A stretch of 64,000 nt of DNA from Parasphingorhabdus halotolerans. Lineage in GTDB: Bacteria > Pseudomonadota > Alphaproteobacteria > Sphingomonadales > Sphingomonadaceae. The first letter of the stretch is position 1. Every line of letters begins with the position of its first letter. The stretch covers positions 372,001-436,000 of the forward strand of contig NZ_CP051217.1 in assembly GCF_012516475.1 (NCBI RefSeq), in the 5' to 3' direction. Under the pieces are notes generated by a model. It was not told the DNA's origin. It saw only the letters and a list, made by a program, of their open reading frames with translations, and did no database searches. Both the position numbers and the translations under genes were made by a program. Below are positions 22,843 through 31,454 of this stretch, in pieces.

Positions 22843-23583
22843 TTACATTAAATATGATGCGTAAATAAGCGGGTATTTATCACGGGTTATTTCGGTCCCG
22901 TCCCACGCGAATATCTTCCCGCTATCCACGGGCTTCAGCTCATCAAGGACATCAAGCAACTGCAATGCGGCGCGTTCCGAATCGAACAATTTTCCTGCCG
23001 GAACATTGGTTTGAAACGGTTTGCTGAGCTTTGTATCAACGGTTCCAGGATGCAGCGCAACGATGATCGATCGCTTGTTCCTGCGCGCCCACTCAATGGA
23101 GAGGTTGCGGATCATCATATTGAGCGCTGCCTTTGCCGCCCGGTAACCATACCATCCGCCCAGCCGGTTGTCAGATATGCTCCCGACTCGCGCCGATATG
23201 GCTGCGAAGGTAATGAGAACATCTTTGGGCATTAGCGGCAGGAAGTGCTTTGCAACCAGGGCAGGGCCGATGGCATTGATCTGGTAGTTTTCTATAAGCC
23301 AGTCTGCGTTGAGCTCCCGCATGGATTTTTCGGGGCCGATTTCGGAACCATGAAGGAGGCCTGTGGCTACGAAAACCAGATGGGGCGCAATTCCCTGGTT
23401 TTTCAGCCAATGCGCGGCCTCTGCAATGCTATCTTCTGAGGTCAGATCAAGCGGTACCGGACTATCGGTTCTGCGCGACAACCCAATGACCCGTTCAAAA
23501 TTGCCCTCTTTCAACAGGGCTGCAACCATTGCTGAACCGATTCCGCCATTAGCCCCGACAATGACAGCTGTTTTGCCGCTCAT
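22843..23583 (-). CDS. SDR-family oxidoreductase (C-factor-like)
   Basis: The 246-residue Rossmann protein starts AVIVGANGGIGSAM, the SDR GxxxGxG cofactor motif, and has the YxxxK pair in GWYGYRAAKAALNMMIRNLS. The sequence after it, SIIVALHPGTVDTKLSKPF, matches the C-factor (CsgA-like) SDR subgroup. The substrate is unknown. It overlaps the yaaA stop by four bases, making a two-gene unit yaaA-SDR. Confidence 0.88.
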   Translation of the reverse strand: MSGKTAVIVGANGGIGSAMVAALLKEGNFERVIGLSRRTDSPVPLDLTSEDSIAEAAHWLKNQGIAPHLVFVATGLLHGSEIGPEKSMRELNADWLIENYQINAIGPALVAKHFLPLMPKDVLITFAAISARVGSISDNRLGGWYGYRAAKAALNMMIRNLSIEWARRNKRSIIVALHPGTVDTKLSKPFQTNVPAGKLFDSERAALQLLDVLDELKPVDSGKIFAWDGTEITRDKYPLIYASYLM

Positions 23584-24338
23584 GAGCGAATGAAACGCAG
23601 GCTGTCTTCAGTGCTGGTTTCATGTGCAAGCTGATAGCCATCACTATCAAAACCTTTGAGCTCTTCAGGATCGGTCAGATGGTTTTCGCAGATGTAACGG
23701 GCCATCATGCCGCGGGCGCGTTTGGCTTCAAAACTGATAAACTTGGGGCCTTCGGGGCTCTCCTTGCGAAAATCCACTTCGATTATCCGCGCGTTCAGTT
23801 TGTCAATATGCGGCTTAACCGCGGCCCAATATTCATTGCTGGCAAGATTGACGATCACGCGTTCATTGGAACAATCTAGATCGCTTGCCAACTCGCGCGC
23901 AATTTTGTCCTTCCAGAAATCGGTCAGTTTTTTATAACGCGGTGCCCATTTTGTACCCATTTCCAGCCGGTGCGGACGGATTGGATCGAGAGGGCGAAGC
24001 AATCCGTACAAGCCGGACAATATCCGCAAATGGTCTTGCGCAAAGTTGATGGCATCGTCGCTCAGGCTTTTGGCTTCAAATCCGGAGTAGACATCTCCAT
24101 TGTAGGCAAAGACCGCTGCGCGTTCCGGTTGATCGAAAAACTGGTCATAGCGCCCCTTATTAAGAGCAATAAGATTGTCCGATACTGGCATGATTGCCTT
24201 GAGTTTCTTCTTGGTCAGATTTTTTATCGCTCCGGCCAACCGGGCGCTCTCCTCGGGAAAGCGATTCTTTGATATTCTGTTGGTTGGAACATCACTCTTG
24301 AAATCGAGCGACTTGGCGGGGGAAATTACTGCAATCAC
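23580..24338 (-). CDS. yaaA: Peroxide stress protein YaaA
   Basis: The 252-residue protein has the YaaA/DUF328 signatures: ISPAKSLDF at the N-terminus, FAYNGDVYSGF near the middle, and LSGLYGLLRPLDPIRPHRLEMG. In E. coli YaaA lowers free iron under hydrogen peroxide stress. No OxyR-type site is recognised upstream, so regulation is unstated. A 194-base divergent gap separates it from the TPR gene. Confidence 0.93.
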   Translation of the reverse strand: MIAVISPAKSLDFKSDVPTNRISKNRFPEESARLAGAIKNLTKKKLKAIMPVSDNLIALNKGRYDQFFDQPERAAVFAYNGDVYSGFEAKSLSDDAINFAQDHLRILSGLYGLLRPLDPIRPHRLEMGTKWAPRYKKLTDFWKDKIARELASDLDCSNERVIVNLASNEYWAAVKPHIDKLNARIIEVDFRKESPEGPKFISFEAKRARGMMARYICENHLTDPEELKGFDSDGYQLAHETSTEDSLRFIRS

Positions 24339-24532
24339 AAAATTTTACCTCAATATACGTTTATGCCCTTAGTTCTGCGACGCACAGAGCTATCCGTTCA
24401 ACCTCTATTCAGCGGATTTAGCCTATAAAAGCTCATGAAACTTGGTATTAAAGCCAAGTCATTCTATGGTGCAACCATATTCTCGGGGAAGCGTCTTCCT
24501 CACGAAACAAAGTTTTTATCTGGAGAAATTAT

Positions 24533-25834
24533 ATGCGTTTTCTATCCCATCTTTCCTTGGCTGTCGCTTTGGCTACCGCAGGAACCTTGGCCGTAACAGC
24601 GATGCCGCAAGAGGCGCAGGCAGCGAAAAAGAAAAAAGAGGAAAAAGCGCCCAAAATAGAAATTAGCAAAGAAATCAGGCCACAGGTTGCCGCCATTCAG
24701 ACAGCTATGGCCGCAGAAGACGCTACGCCGGCCAAACCGCTGATCGAAGCTTTGCTCGCTCAACCGCTCACAGGTGACGACCAGTTTATTGCCGGACAGC
24801 TTGCAATCCAGCTGGGAGCAAAGCTCAAAGATACTACATTACAGGAAAAGGGAATTACCGCCTCGCTGGCTAGCGGCAAGACATCTGCAGAGCAGGCACC
24901 TTCGTTTAATTTCTTTGCCGGGAATTTCGCCTACTCTGCTGGGCGCTTCGCTGAAGCCCAACAGAAATTTCAAGTCGCTTACGATTTAGGCTATCGGCAG
25001 AATAACATCGGTGCACTGATCGCTGAAGCATATTTCAAGCAAAATAAGTTTCAGCAAGGGCTTACCGCTCTCAGCCGTGCGATTGACGCGGAAAAAGCAG
25101 GGGGAGCGAAAGCCGACCAGGATTGGTATCGGCGCGGCGCTGGTATTGCGATGAACAGCAAAATTCCGGGCGCTTCAGCGGAGTGGACCTATAAGCTGGT
25201 GGAAGCTTATCCAACCGGTGAAAACTGGCGCGCGGCTCTTTCAGTTTTCCGCGATTCGGCGACACCAAAATTAACTGACCAGGAAAACTTGGAACTGATG
25301 CGGCTGATGCGCAAAGCGGACGCTATGGCTAGTGAACGCGACTATTTTGAATATGCGGATGCTGCTGGCCCACGCCGCCTCCCCGGCGAAGTCGTGTCGG
25401 TGCTCGAAGAAGGCCTGGCCAATGGCGATGTTCCGAGTTCCAGCGCCTACGTGAAAGAGACGCTGGCTCAAGCTCGCGCCACTTTAAGTTCTGATCGAGC
25501 TTCCCTTGGAGCGTCCGAACGCGATGCAAAAAGCTCGGGCAACGGAAAAATTGCGCTAGCAACTGGTGATGCATTTTTGGGGTATTCAGACTTTAAGAAA
25601 GCTGCCGAAATGTATCGGTTGGCGATTAGCAAAGGTGGCATCGAAACGGCGCGTGCGCAAATGGGGTTGGGTTTAGCCCATGTTGGCCAAAGCGACTGGA
25701 GTGGAGCGAAAGACGCTTTCGCTTCAGTGACTGGCAATCGCAAGAATATTGCTAATTTCTGGGCATTGTGGATTGATCAACAGGCTCTTGGCGGCGCGCC
25801 TGCTGTAGCAGAAGCCACACCAACCCAAAGTTAA
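24533..25834 (+). CDS. Periplasmic TPR-repeat protein
   Basis: The 433-residue protein has a Sec-type signal peptide (LSLAVALATAGTLAVTAMP, cleavage probably after AQA near residue 30). A Lys-rich linker and repeated helical pairs follow; FFAGNFAYSAGRFAEAQQKF and MGLGLAHVGQSDWSGAKDAF read as TPR units. GGAG lies seven bases before the ATG. TPR proteins act as protein-interaction scaffolds; the partner is unknown. An intrinsic terminator follows the stop. Confidence 0.8.
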   Translation: MRFLSHLSLAVALATAGTLAVTAMPQEAQAAKKKKEEKAPKIEISKEIRPQVAAIQTAMAAEDATPAKPLIEALLAQPLTGDDQFIAGQLAIQLGAKLKDTTLQEKGITASLASGKTSAEQAPSFNFFAGNFAYSAGRFAEAQQKFQVAYDLGYRQNNIGALIAEAYFKQNKFQQGLTALSRAIDAEKAGGAKADQDWYRRGAGIAMNSKIPGASAEWTYKLVEAYPTGENWRAALSVFRDSATPKLTDQENLELMRLMRKADAMASERDYFEYADAAGPRRLPGEVVSVLEEGLANGDVPSSSAYVKETLAQARATLSSDRASLGASERDAKSSGNGKIALATGDAFLGYSDFKKAAEMYRLAISKGGIETARAQMGLGLAHVGQSDWSGAKDAFASVTGNRKNIANFWALWIDQQALGGAPAVAEATPTQS

Positions 25835-25853
25835 TAGCTTTTAGATCGATATG

Positions 25854-25879
25854 AAAAGGGCGCTTTATGCGCCCTTTTT
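25854..25879 (+). terminator. Rho-independent terminator after the TPR gene
   Basis: AAAAGGGCGC pairs with GCGCCCTTTT (ten base pairs, loop TTTAT), ending in T residues. The A-rich opposite arm would let it work on both strands, so it may also end the convergent lrp-type gene transcript. It sits 20 bases after the TPR stop. Confidence 0.85.
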
Positions 25880-25888
25880 AATGCAGGT

Positions 25889-26365
25889 TCAGCTTCCCCC
25901 AATCGGCACACCGGGCAAATTTTTCGCTGACCGGATAGTCAACGAGGTTTTTATGCTCGCGACATTGGGCGCGGCGGTCAGCTTGCTGGTCAGGAAAGTC
26001 TGGAACTGTTGCAAATCCTTCGCGACAACCTTCAGCATAAAATCAATCTCGCCGTTCAACATGTAACATTCCCTGACTTCAGGGAGACTTTGCACATGTT
26101 CTTCAAAACTCTGGAGATCCGATTCCGCCTGGCTTTTGAGGCTAACCATCGCGAACACGGTGATCGTATAACCCATTTTTGATGGATCAACAGATGCATG
26201 GTAAGCGGTGATAACACCTTGGTCTTCCAGCGCGCGCATCCTGCGCAGACAAGGCGGAGCCGTCAGGCCAACGCTTTGAGCCAGCTCTACATTGGTCACA
26301 CGACCGTCACTTTGCAGCCGCCTGAGTATTTCCAGATCGATCTCATCAAGGTTTGTTTCGGCCAT
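25889..26365 (-). CDS. Lrp/AsnC-family transcriptional regulator
   Basis: From ATG at 26365 the product is 158 residues; a start seven codons earlier is possible but unconserved-looking. The N-terminal winged helix reads LDEIDLEILRRLQSDGRVTN then LAQSVGLTAPPCLRRMRALE, the Lrp DNA-binding helix. The C-terminal RAM domain contains YMLNGEIDFMLKVVAKDL for ligand sensing and oligomerisation. Target genes and effector are unknown; no adjacent transporter or amino acid enzyme is present. Confidence 0.9.
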   Translation of the reverse strand: MAETNLDEIDLEILRRLQSDGRVTNVELAQSVGLTAPPCLRRMRALEDQGVITAYHASVDPSKMGYTITVFAMVSLKSQAESDLQSFEEHVQSLPEVRECYMLNGEIDFMLKVVAKDLQQFQTFLTSKLTAAPNVASIKTSLTIRSAKNLPGVPIGGS

Positions 26366-26573
26366 AATATAGTAATATCCGTTCACGAATCAGATGCCTC
26401 TTATAATTTAATAAGCGCGCCAAGCAATGGCTTGGCAATAACGACGTAATAGCGAGGCATTTGCCGAGAGGTTGTCCCACATTGTGACGCGGTACTTTAC
26501 CGGCTTTCGGGTGAGCCGGTTTGCGGTTATCAAAACGTTAATAGTTCTCAGAACCCTAAATCCGGAAAAAATC

Positions 26574-28301
26574 TTGCGCTTTGATGACCGCCTCAACACT
26601 GTATTGAAAGGGGAGTTACCCGAAGGTTTGGCGGCGGCGGTACAATGGCGTCAAGTGATTGATATTATGGCTCAAAAGCCGGGAATATTGGTCAATGAAG
26701 ACGTTCAGGCCGGTCTGACAAGGCTTCGCGATTTGCATGAGCGCGTGAACGAAGGTGACCGTGTTTCGGCGGTGAACGCATTGGCCGGTCGTTTGCGATC
26801 AGCCCCTTTACTGGTATACCTTTGCGCGGATAATGATCCCATTAGTGATGCGGCCATCACCGCTGCAGACTTGCCTGATGAGGAATGGGTCGATTTGATT
26901 CCCCAGTTGCCCGAGCGCGGACGTTTCTCGCTGTCGCAGCGATCAGATTTGGGTCCGAGAACCAAGGAAATGCTTGGTATCGACGTAGGCTTGACTCAAA
27001 CTGAGCCGCAATCAGCTCCGGAGCCTCAAGTCCAGACGGGCAATTCCGATACCGGGCAGTCAACCACGGACTCAATTGAGTCCGACATCGGAATCGATGA
27101 CAACGTCTTGTCCGGAAGCATTGAGCAGCAGGAAACATCGCAAATCAGCGCACTGGTCGAGAGAATTGCGGACTATCAACGCAATCGTGCTGGTGAAACG
27201 CCGCAACTGCCTTTGGGCGACGGCGACAAGGAACATCGCAGCTATTTTGTCGAGAATATTGACCGCATAAACTTTGAAACCGATGATCGCGGCACAATTA
27301 TCTGGATTGAAGGCCCTCCGAAGGGATCCGTTGTCGGGGTTTCGATAGCCGAACCCACATTTGACGATGGGCCAGGGCCGGATGCTTATGGCGCGGCCGC
27401 TTTTCGTCAGCGCATGCCGCTTGAAAATGCTCGCATGCGGCTTTGTGGGGCAGCCGTTGTTGCTGGCGACTGGCGAATGACCGCAATCCCGTATTTTGTT
27501 GAAGAAACCGGGCGTTTCAAGGGCTATCGCGGGATTATGCGCAGACCCAATGCTGCTGAAGATGCCGGTCAGTCAGGCCTGGATGTCCAGCGCCGCGAGC
27601 AGTTGCAGCAGCTCATTCATGAACTGCGCACACCGCTCAATGCGATTATCGGGTTTAGCGAAATTATCGAGCAGCAATTATTCGGACCCGCGTCATTTGA
27701 ATATCGTACTTTGTCGCGCAGCATAATGGATGAAGCCAGGCGGTTGCTTTCAGGCTTTGAAGATCTCGATGTCGCGGCAAAGGTCGACGCAGGCCAGATG
27801 GAAGCGATACCCGGCTTCACCGATCCCGATTGGTTATTTGACCGGCTGTCGCAGCGTCTCCAAAGCTTGACGCAGAGCAAAGCCGTTGACCTTCACATCA
27901 GGAAAGCAGAGCCCGTTCGATCTTTTGCACTGGATGGGGAATCGGTTGAACGCATATTTGCGCGATTGCTTTCAGCGGCTATCATCGCTTGTGATATCGA
28001 AGAAGAACTGGTGGCAGAGTTGAGAACCCGCATTGGGCCGCAGCCGGTTAATTATTTCAGCCTCTCGCGGCCTTCTCGCATCAAAGGCATCTCGGAAGAG
28101 CAATTGCTTGATCCGTCGCAGGGAATAGATGGAGATGCCAGCGATGCACCACTTCTGGGATTGGGCTTTTCCTTGCGCCTTGTCCGCAATCTGGCCCGAT
28201 CGGCTTCGGGTTCTCTTACGATCACGGAAGACAGGATAGGCTTGACCCTACCGGCAGCTGCGACTAGCGAATTAGTCGTTCGCGAAACGGAACGCGACTG
28301 A
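26574..28301 (+). CDS. Sensor histidine kinase-like protein with divergent ATPase domain
   Basis: The start is uncertain: TTG at 26574 follows GGA at seven-base spacing and gives LRFDDRLNTVLKG. The upstream TTG (26472) and GTG (26484) would add residues that look non-coding. The N-terminal half is a helical region with a low-complexity linker, then a PAS-like segment. A HisKA domain has LIHELRTPLNAIIGFSEII with the phospho-acceptor His near residue 349. The HATPase part keeps LGLGFSLRLVRNLARSASG but has no clear N-box Asn (IFARLLSAAIIAC). It may be a weak kinase or phosphatase; no response regulator lies next to it. Confidence 0.75.
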   Translation: MRFDDRLNTVLKGELPEGLAAAVQWRQVIDIMAQKPGILVNEDVQAGLTRLRDLHERVNEGDRVSAVNALAGRLRSAPLLVYLCADNDPISDAAITAADLPDEEWVDLIPQLPERGRFSLSQRSDLGPRTKEMLGIDVGLTQTEPQSAPEPQVQTGNSDTGQSTTDSIESDIGIDDNVLSGSIEQQETSQISALVERIADYQRNRAGETPQLPLGDGDKEHRSYFVENIDRINFETDDRGTIIWIEGPPKGSVVGVSIAEPTFDDGPGPDAYGAAAFRQRMPLENARMRLCGAAVVAGDWRMTAIPYFVEETGRFKGYRGIMRRPNAAEDAGQSGLDVQRREQLQQLIHELRTPLNAIIGFSEIIEQQLFGPASFEYRTLSRSIMDEARRLLSGFEDLDVAAKVDAGQMEAIPGFTDPDWLFDRLSQRLQSLTQSKAVDLHIRKAEPVRSFALDGESVERIFARLLSAAIIACDIEEELVAELRTRIGPQPVNYFSLSRPSRIKGISEEQLLDPSQGIDGDASDAPLLGLGFSLRLVRNLARSASGSLTITEDRIGLTLPAAATSELVVRETERD

Positions 28302-28347
28302 GGATAAGTTCACGCCTAAGCGCAAGCATTTGAGGCAAGGTTGAGCA

Positions 28348-29358
28348 GTGGGGCAGGCAATGTTTTCAAAATTGAAACGGCCGTCCGGCTTGAAGCATCA
28401 CCATTTTCCCGAAGATTTTGGTCGCAAATTTTTGATCACGGTTGATACGGAAGAAGAATTTGACTGGGATGGGCCCTTTGAGCGAAGCGGTCATACGACA
28501 GTTACTGTTCCCATGCTGGAACGCTACCAGGAATTTGTCAGAAAATATGGCATCAAGCCGGTCTATTTTGTTGATTATTCGATCATTCGAAATGATGAGG
28601 CGGTATCATTTCTTCAAAATGTTGCGGCGGATGGCAGTGCCACGATTGGCGTGCACCTTCACCCTTGGGTCAATCCTCCGTTTGATGAGGAAACCAGTGT
28701 TTATAATAGCTTTACGGGGAACCTTCCCAAAGAACTGGAAGAAGAGAAGATCACTCGATTGCGGGATGCTATTGCAGAAAAGACTGGAGTCGTTTCGACC
28801 ATTTACCGGGCCGGTCGATATGGCGTGGGGCCTAATACTGTAGCCATTCTGACCAAGCTCGGTTTTGCCGTAGACAGCAGCGTCCGTTCCCGGTTTGACT
28901 ATAGTGAAGAGGGTGGTCCTGACTTTCAGCATCTCGGTTCGGAACCGTTTTGGCTTGATGATAATCAAACCCTTATAGAGATTCCCTTGACGACTGTATT
29001 CTCGGGTATTCTCAGAAAGCAGCCCCAATTTGCGTCCAGCTTGATGAACAAATCCGAAATGGCAAACGCCATATTTTCCCGAACGAAAATGCTGGAACGT
29101 ATTCCGCTGACGCCCGAGGGCATATCCGCCAGAGAAGCAAAAGAGGCCATTGATGTTGCGCTCGATGACGATTTGAAACTGCTGGTATTCTCGTTTCACT
29201 CTCCATCATTGTCCCCGGGCCACACGCCTTATGTCCAAACGGAGGAAGATCTGAATGGATTCTACGATTGGTGGCGCGAGATTATCGGGCATCTTGATGA
29301 TCGCGGCGTTGGGCCAATAAGCATGGATGAATTGATCCAATCATCGTTCGCCAAATAA
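28348..29358 (+). CDS. Polysaccharide deacetylase-family (WalW-like) protein
   Basis: The 336-residue protein has KFLITVDTEEEFDWD early (NodB-fold first Asp region) and VHLHPWVNPPF near residue 100, equivalent to the HxxxH-type metal patch. IYRAGRYGVGPNTVAIL matches the third motif, and VFSFHSPSLSPGHTPY the C-terminal His motif. These fit the polysaccharide deacetylase family; the WalW label is from memory of sphingomonad annotations. Two starts are possible: GTG 28348 or ATG 28360. The role in surface polysaccharide is inferred only. Confidence 0.8.
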   Translation: MGQAMFSKLKRPSGLKHHHFPEDFGRKFLITVDTEEEFDWDGPFERSGHTTVTVPMLERYQEFVRKYGIKPVYFVDYSIIRNDEAVSFLQNVAADGSATIGVHLHPWVNPPFDEETSVYNSFTGNLPKELEEEKITRLRDAIAEKTGVVSTIYRAGRYGVGPNTVAILTKLGFAVDSSVRSRFDYSEEGGPDFQHLGSEPFWLDDNQTLIEIPLTTVFSGILRKQPQFASSLMNKSEMANAIFSRTKMLERIPLTPEGISAREAKEAIDVALDDDLKLLVFSFHSPSLSPGHTPYVQTEEDLNGFYDWWREIIGHLDDRGVGPISMDELIQSSFAK

Positions 29359-29481
29359 TATGCTCTCTGCTGGTGGGGCGGCCAAGAAAAAATTACGAAC
29401 TATGCTTGCCAAACGCCTTTAGCCTCCGCTATCGGAGCGAACCTTGAGGTGCGATTGTCATATGAAAATCGCAGTTTTATG

Positions 29482-29558
29482 GGGCCTGTAGCTCAGTTGG
29501 TTAGAGCTGGCCGCTCATAACGGCTAGGTCGGGGGTTCGAATCCCTCCGGGCCCACCA
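29482..29558 (+). tRNA. tRNA-Ile2 (CAT anticodon, lysidine type)
   Basis: A 77-base cloverleaf with encoded CCA: acceptor GGGCCTG/CGGGCCC, D arm GCTC/GAGC, anticodon CAT at 29516-29518 in loop CTCATAA, and T arm with TTCGAAT. CAT may mean elongator Met or Ile2. The acceptor pairs C4-G69 and C5-G68 are known TilS determinants for tRNA-Ile2, and the GGGCCTGTAGCTCAG start resembles alphaproteobacterial tRNA-Ile. It would read AUA after lysidine modification. Confidence 0.85.
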
Positions 29559-29564
29559 AATTTC

Positions 29565-29602
29565 GCTGAAACTTCGACTGGCTAGCCGGTCGAGGTTTCA
29601 GC
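29565..29602 (+). terminator. Strong 17-bp hairpin after tRNA-Ile2
   Basis: GCTGAAAC pairs with GTTTCAGC, then TCGAC with GTCGA, then GG with CC, with two T-G wobbles between. This makes an uninterrupted 17-pair stem with a CTAG loop, starting seven bases after the tRNA 3' CCA. No T-run follows, so it may stop or process the transcript rather than act as a classic terminator. It is near-symmetric, so it works the same on both strands. Confidence 0.6.
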
Positions 29603-29697
29603 AAACTTCTCTCGTATGCGCCTTTATGCGTAGGCGAGCGAAAATTGATAAAAACCTTTTGCTTTTCCAAAAGCCACAGCTTAGGGGAAGCGCGCGT

Positions 29698-29777
<80 letters not shown>

Positions 29778-29860
29778 TATGGCAAGCCTTTGTTAATCGG
29801 ACTGCCATAATATTCTCGAAAATTGAAAACTTTTAGCTGCCTCTCAGGCTATCCGGCTTG

Positions 29861-30154
29861 TCAGACGGCAACAAGCCGTTTGCGATCCAGCCTTCGTACC
29901 ATGTCTTTGATGACCGCTGGATGGAAGGTATAGTCAATCTGGCATCCATATTCGTCGTTTTTCTTCCAGAGCAAGTTTGCGGTTATCAGGCTCAGGCCCG
30001 GAATTTTCAACGTTATCGGCATGTCAGGGTTGAGCTGCGCTGCGCAATCAATTTTGATTATCGTATCTGAAATGGTTGTTACCAAACAGATGATATTCGT
30101 CGAGTTGCATTGCTTCACATGGGCGTCGATTTGTAGATTATCCCCGTATATCAT
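29861..30154 (-). CDS. PilZ-domain-like small protein
   Basis: The 97-residue protein has ITLKIPGLSLITANLLWKKN followed by DEYGCQIDYTFHPAVIKDMV. This matches the later strands of PilZ domains (LPGLP-like turn, then xxWxxGxxYG). The RxxxR c-di-GMP motif is not evident, so binding is unproven. ATG at 30154 lies six bases after GGAGAG; the ATG at 30160 is too close to it. PilZ proteins often act in motility or surface signalling. Confidence 0.6.
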   Translation of the reverse strand: MIYGDNLQIDAHVKQCNSTNIICLVTTISDTIIKIDCAAQLNPDMPITLKIPGLSLITANLLWKKNDEYGCQIDYTFHPAVIKDMVRRLDRKRLVAV

Positions 30155-30284
30155 AGTCATCTCTCCATCGAATATATCCGCGGAAATGGGCGGTATATAA
30201 GTGTTTCGATATGACTACACTAGAACACCAATGCTAATTGGAGATAGCGAGCATTGATTAACCGATTTTAAGCATGCTCCAGCA

Positions 30285-31193
30285 TCAAATTCCGGGATCA
30301 ACGCCTGTCAATTCAATCGACAAGTCCCAAAGCTTCTCCGCCAGTTTGGGATTTTGCGATTGTCGTGAGCGAACAGCGTCCGATGCCGTCCCCATCCATT
30401 CGCCAAAACCGCTTGGTCCGTAATAGCCACCACCGACAGCGCCTTTGCCAACAGCCGCTGCAAGCGTCGGCCAAGCGCCCTTTGCTGGCGTATTGAGAAA
30501 CAGGCTGGCAACCGGCATGAACATCTGGGCAACTTTGGGCAAATGACGGGCGAGTTCGGTGCTTGCTACTCCGGGATGGCAGCATATTGCCCGAATATGG
30601 GAGTTCTTGGACCGAAGACGCCTATCCAGTTCGGTGGCGTGCAGGATGTTCGCAAATTTGCTCATCGCATAGCGCTGAAAGGCAATATAGCCATTGTCTG
30701 CGTGCACATCATTGAAATTGATACGGCCTGCTTTGTGAGCAAGGCTGCTGGTTATCACCACGCGTGATTTCTTCGTTTTTTCCAGCTTTGGCAAAAGCAG
30801 GCTGGTTAAGGCAAATGTACCCAGATGATTGACGCCAAATTGCGATTCAAAGCCATCCTCCGTGAGGGTGCGTGGCGGACCCATGATACCGGCGTTGTTG
30901 ATCAGAACATCCAGACGGAGTTCTTGTTTAACAATCTCTGCCGCCTCTTTCACGCTGGTCAGGTTTGCTTGGTCGAGCGGGACGAAGGCGAGATCGGCAT
31001 CGGGTGTTTCTACCAATATTTCGTCCATCGCCGCCTCTGCGCGGTCCCTGGAGCGGCAACCCAGCAAAACACGTCCGCCTTTGGCCGCCAGAACCTTCGC
31101 CGTTTCAAACCCAAGACCGGTATTGGCGCCGGTCACCAAGAATGTGCGCCCGGTTTGCATTGATATATTTTTATCGGTGAAATCTTTGATCAT
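30285..31193 (-). CDS. SDR-family oxidoreductase (retinol dehydrogenase/WWOX-like)
   Basis: The 302-residue protein has TFLVTGANTGLGFETAKVLA (cofactor motif), LDVLINNAGIMGPP (NNAG), VVITSSLAHKAG (active-site Ser) and YAMSKFANILHATELDRRL (YxxxK). This arrangement fits the RDH/WWOX-type SDR branch. The substrate is unknown. Its start overlaps the lipoprotein stop by four bases, so it ends a leftward operon M28 peptidase-lipoprotein-SDR. Confidence 0.9.
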   Translation of the reverse strand: MIKDFTDKNISMQTGRTFLVTGANTGLGFETAKVLAAKGGRVLLGCRSRDRAEAAMDEILVETPDADLAFVPLDQANLTSVKEAAEIVKQELRLDVLINNAGIMGPPRTLTEDGFESQFGVNHLGTFALTSLLLPKLEKTKKSRVVITSSLAHKAGRINFNDVHADNGYIAFQRYAMSKFANILHATELDRRLRSKNSHIRAICCHPGVASTELARHLPKVAQMFMPVASLFLNTPAKGAWPTLAAAVGKGAVGGGYYGPSGFGEWMGTASDAVRSRQSQNPKLAEKLWDLSIELTGVDPGI

Positions 31194-31453
31194 TGACCAG
31201 TTGCACTTTCTTCAGCGGGTGCAGCAACAGGCTCAGCAGGCTTGCCTACGCCCTCATCCTCAAGCTCGGCTTCAATTTCCGCATCAAGAATCTCTACAGC
31301 TTCATCAGCCGCTTGTTCGAGCGTTTTTGCCTCCGCCTCTATTTGCTGCTCCATTTCAGCGGCCGCTTCCCCTCCGTGCTCTTCTATCGGTGTTTCTGAG
31401 CAAGCAGAGACGAAGAACAGGGACAGGGGAAGGGCGGCAGCGAATTTCATCAT
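31190..31453 (-). CDS. Small acidic lipoprotein
   Basis: The 87-residue protein has a lipoprotein signal with lipobox VSAC and Cys18, then an acidic Glu/Ala-rich region that looks like a single long helix. Mature protein would be lipid-anchored in the envelope. No family is recognised. It lies one base after the M28 peptidase stop and overlaps the SDR start, so it is translated with both. Confidence 0.7.
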   Translation of the reverse strand: MMKFAAALPLSLFFVSACSETPIEEHGGEAAAEMEQQIEAEAKTLEQAADEAVEILDAEIEAELEDEGVGKPAEPVAAPAEESATGQ

Positions 31454-31454
31454 A

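Noticed and set aside
24339-24532. Promoter and riboswitch search in the yaaA/TPR divergent gap
   Set aside because: Apart from the GGAG ribosome-binding site before the TPR gene, no conserved structure or consensus pair was convincing.
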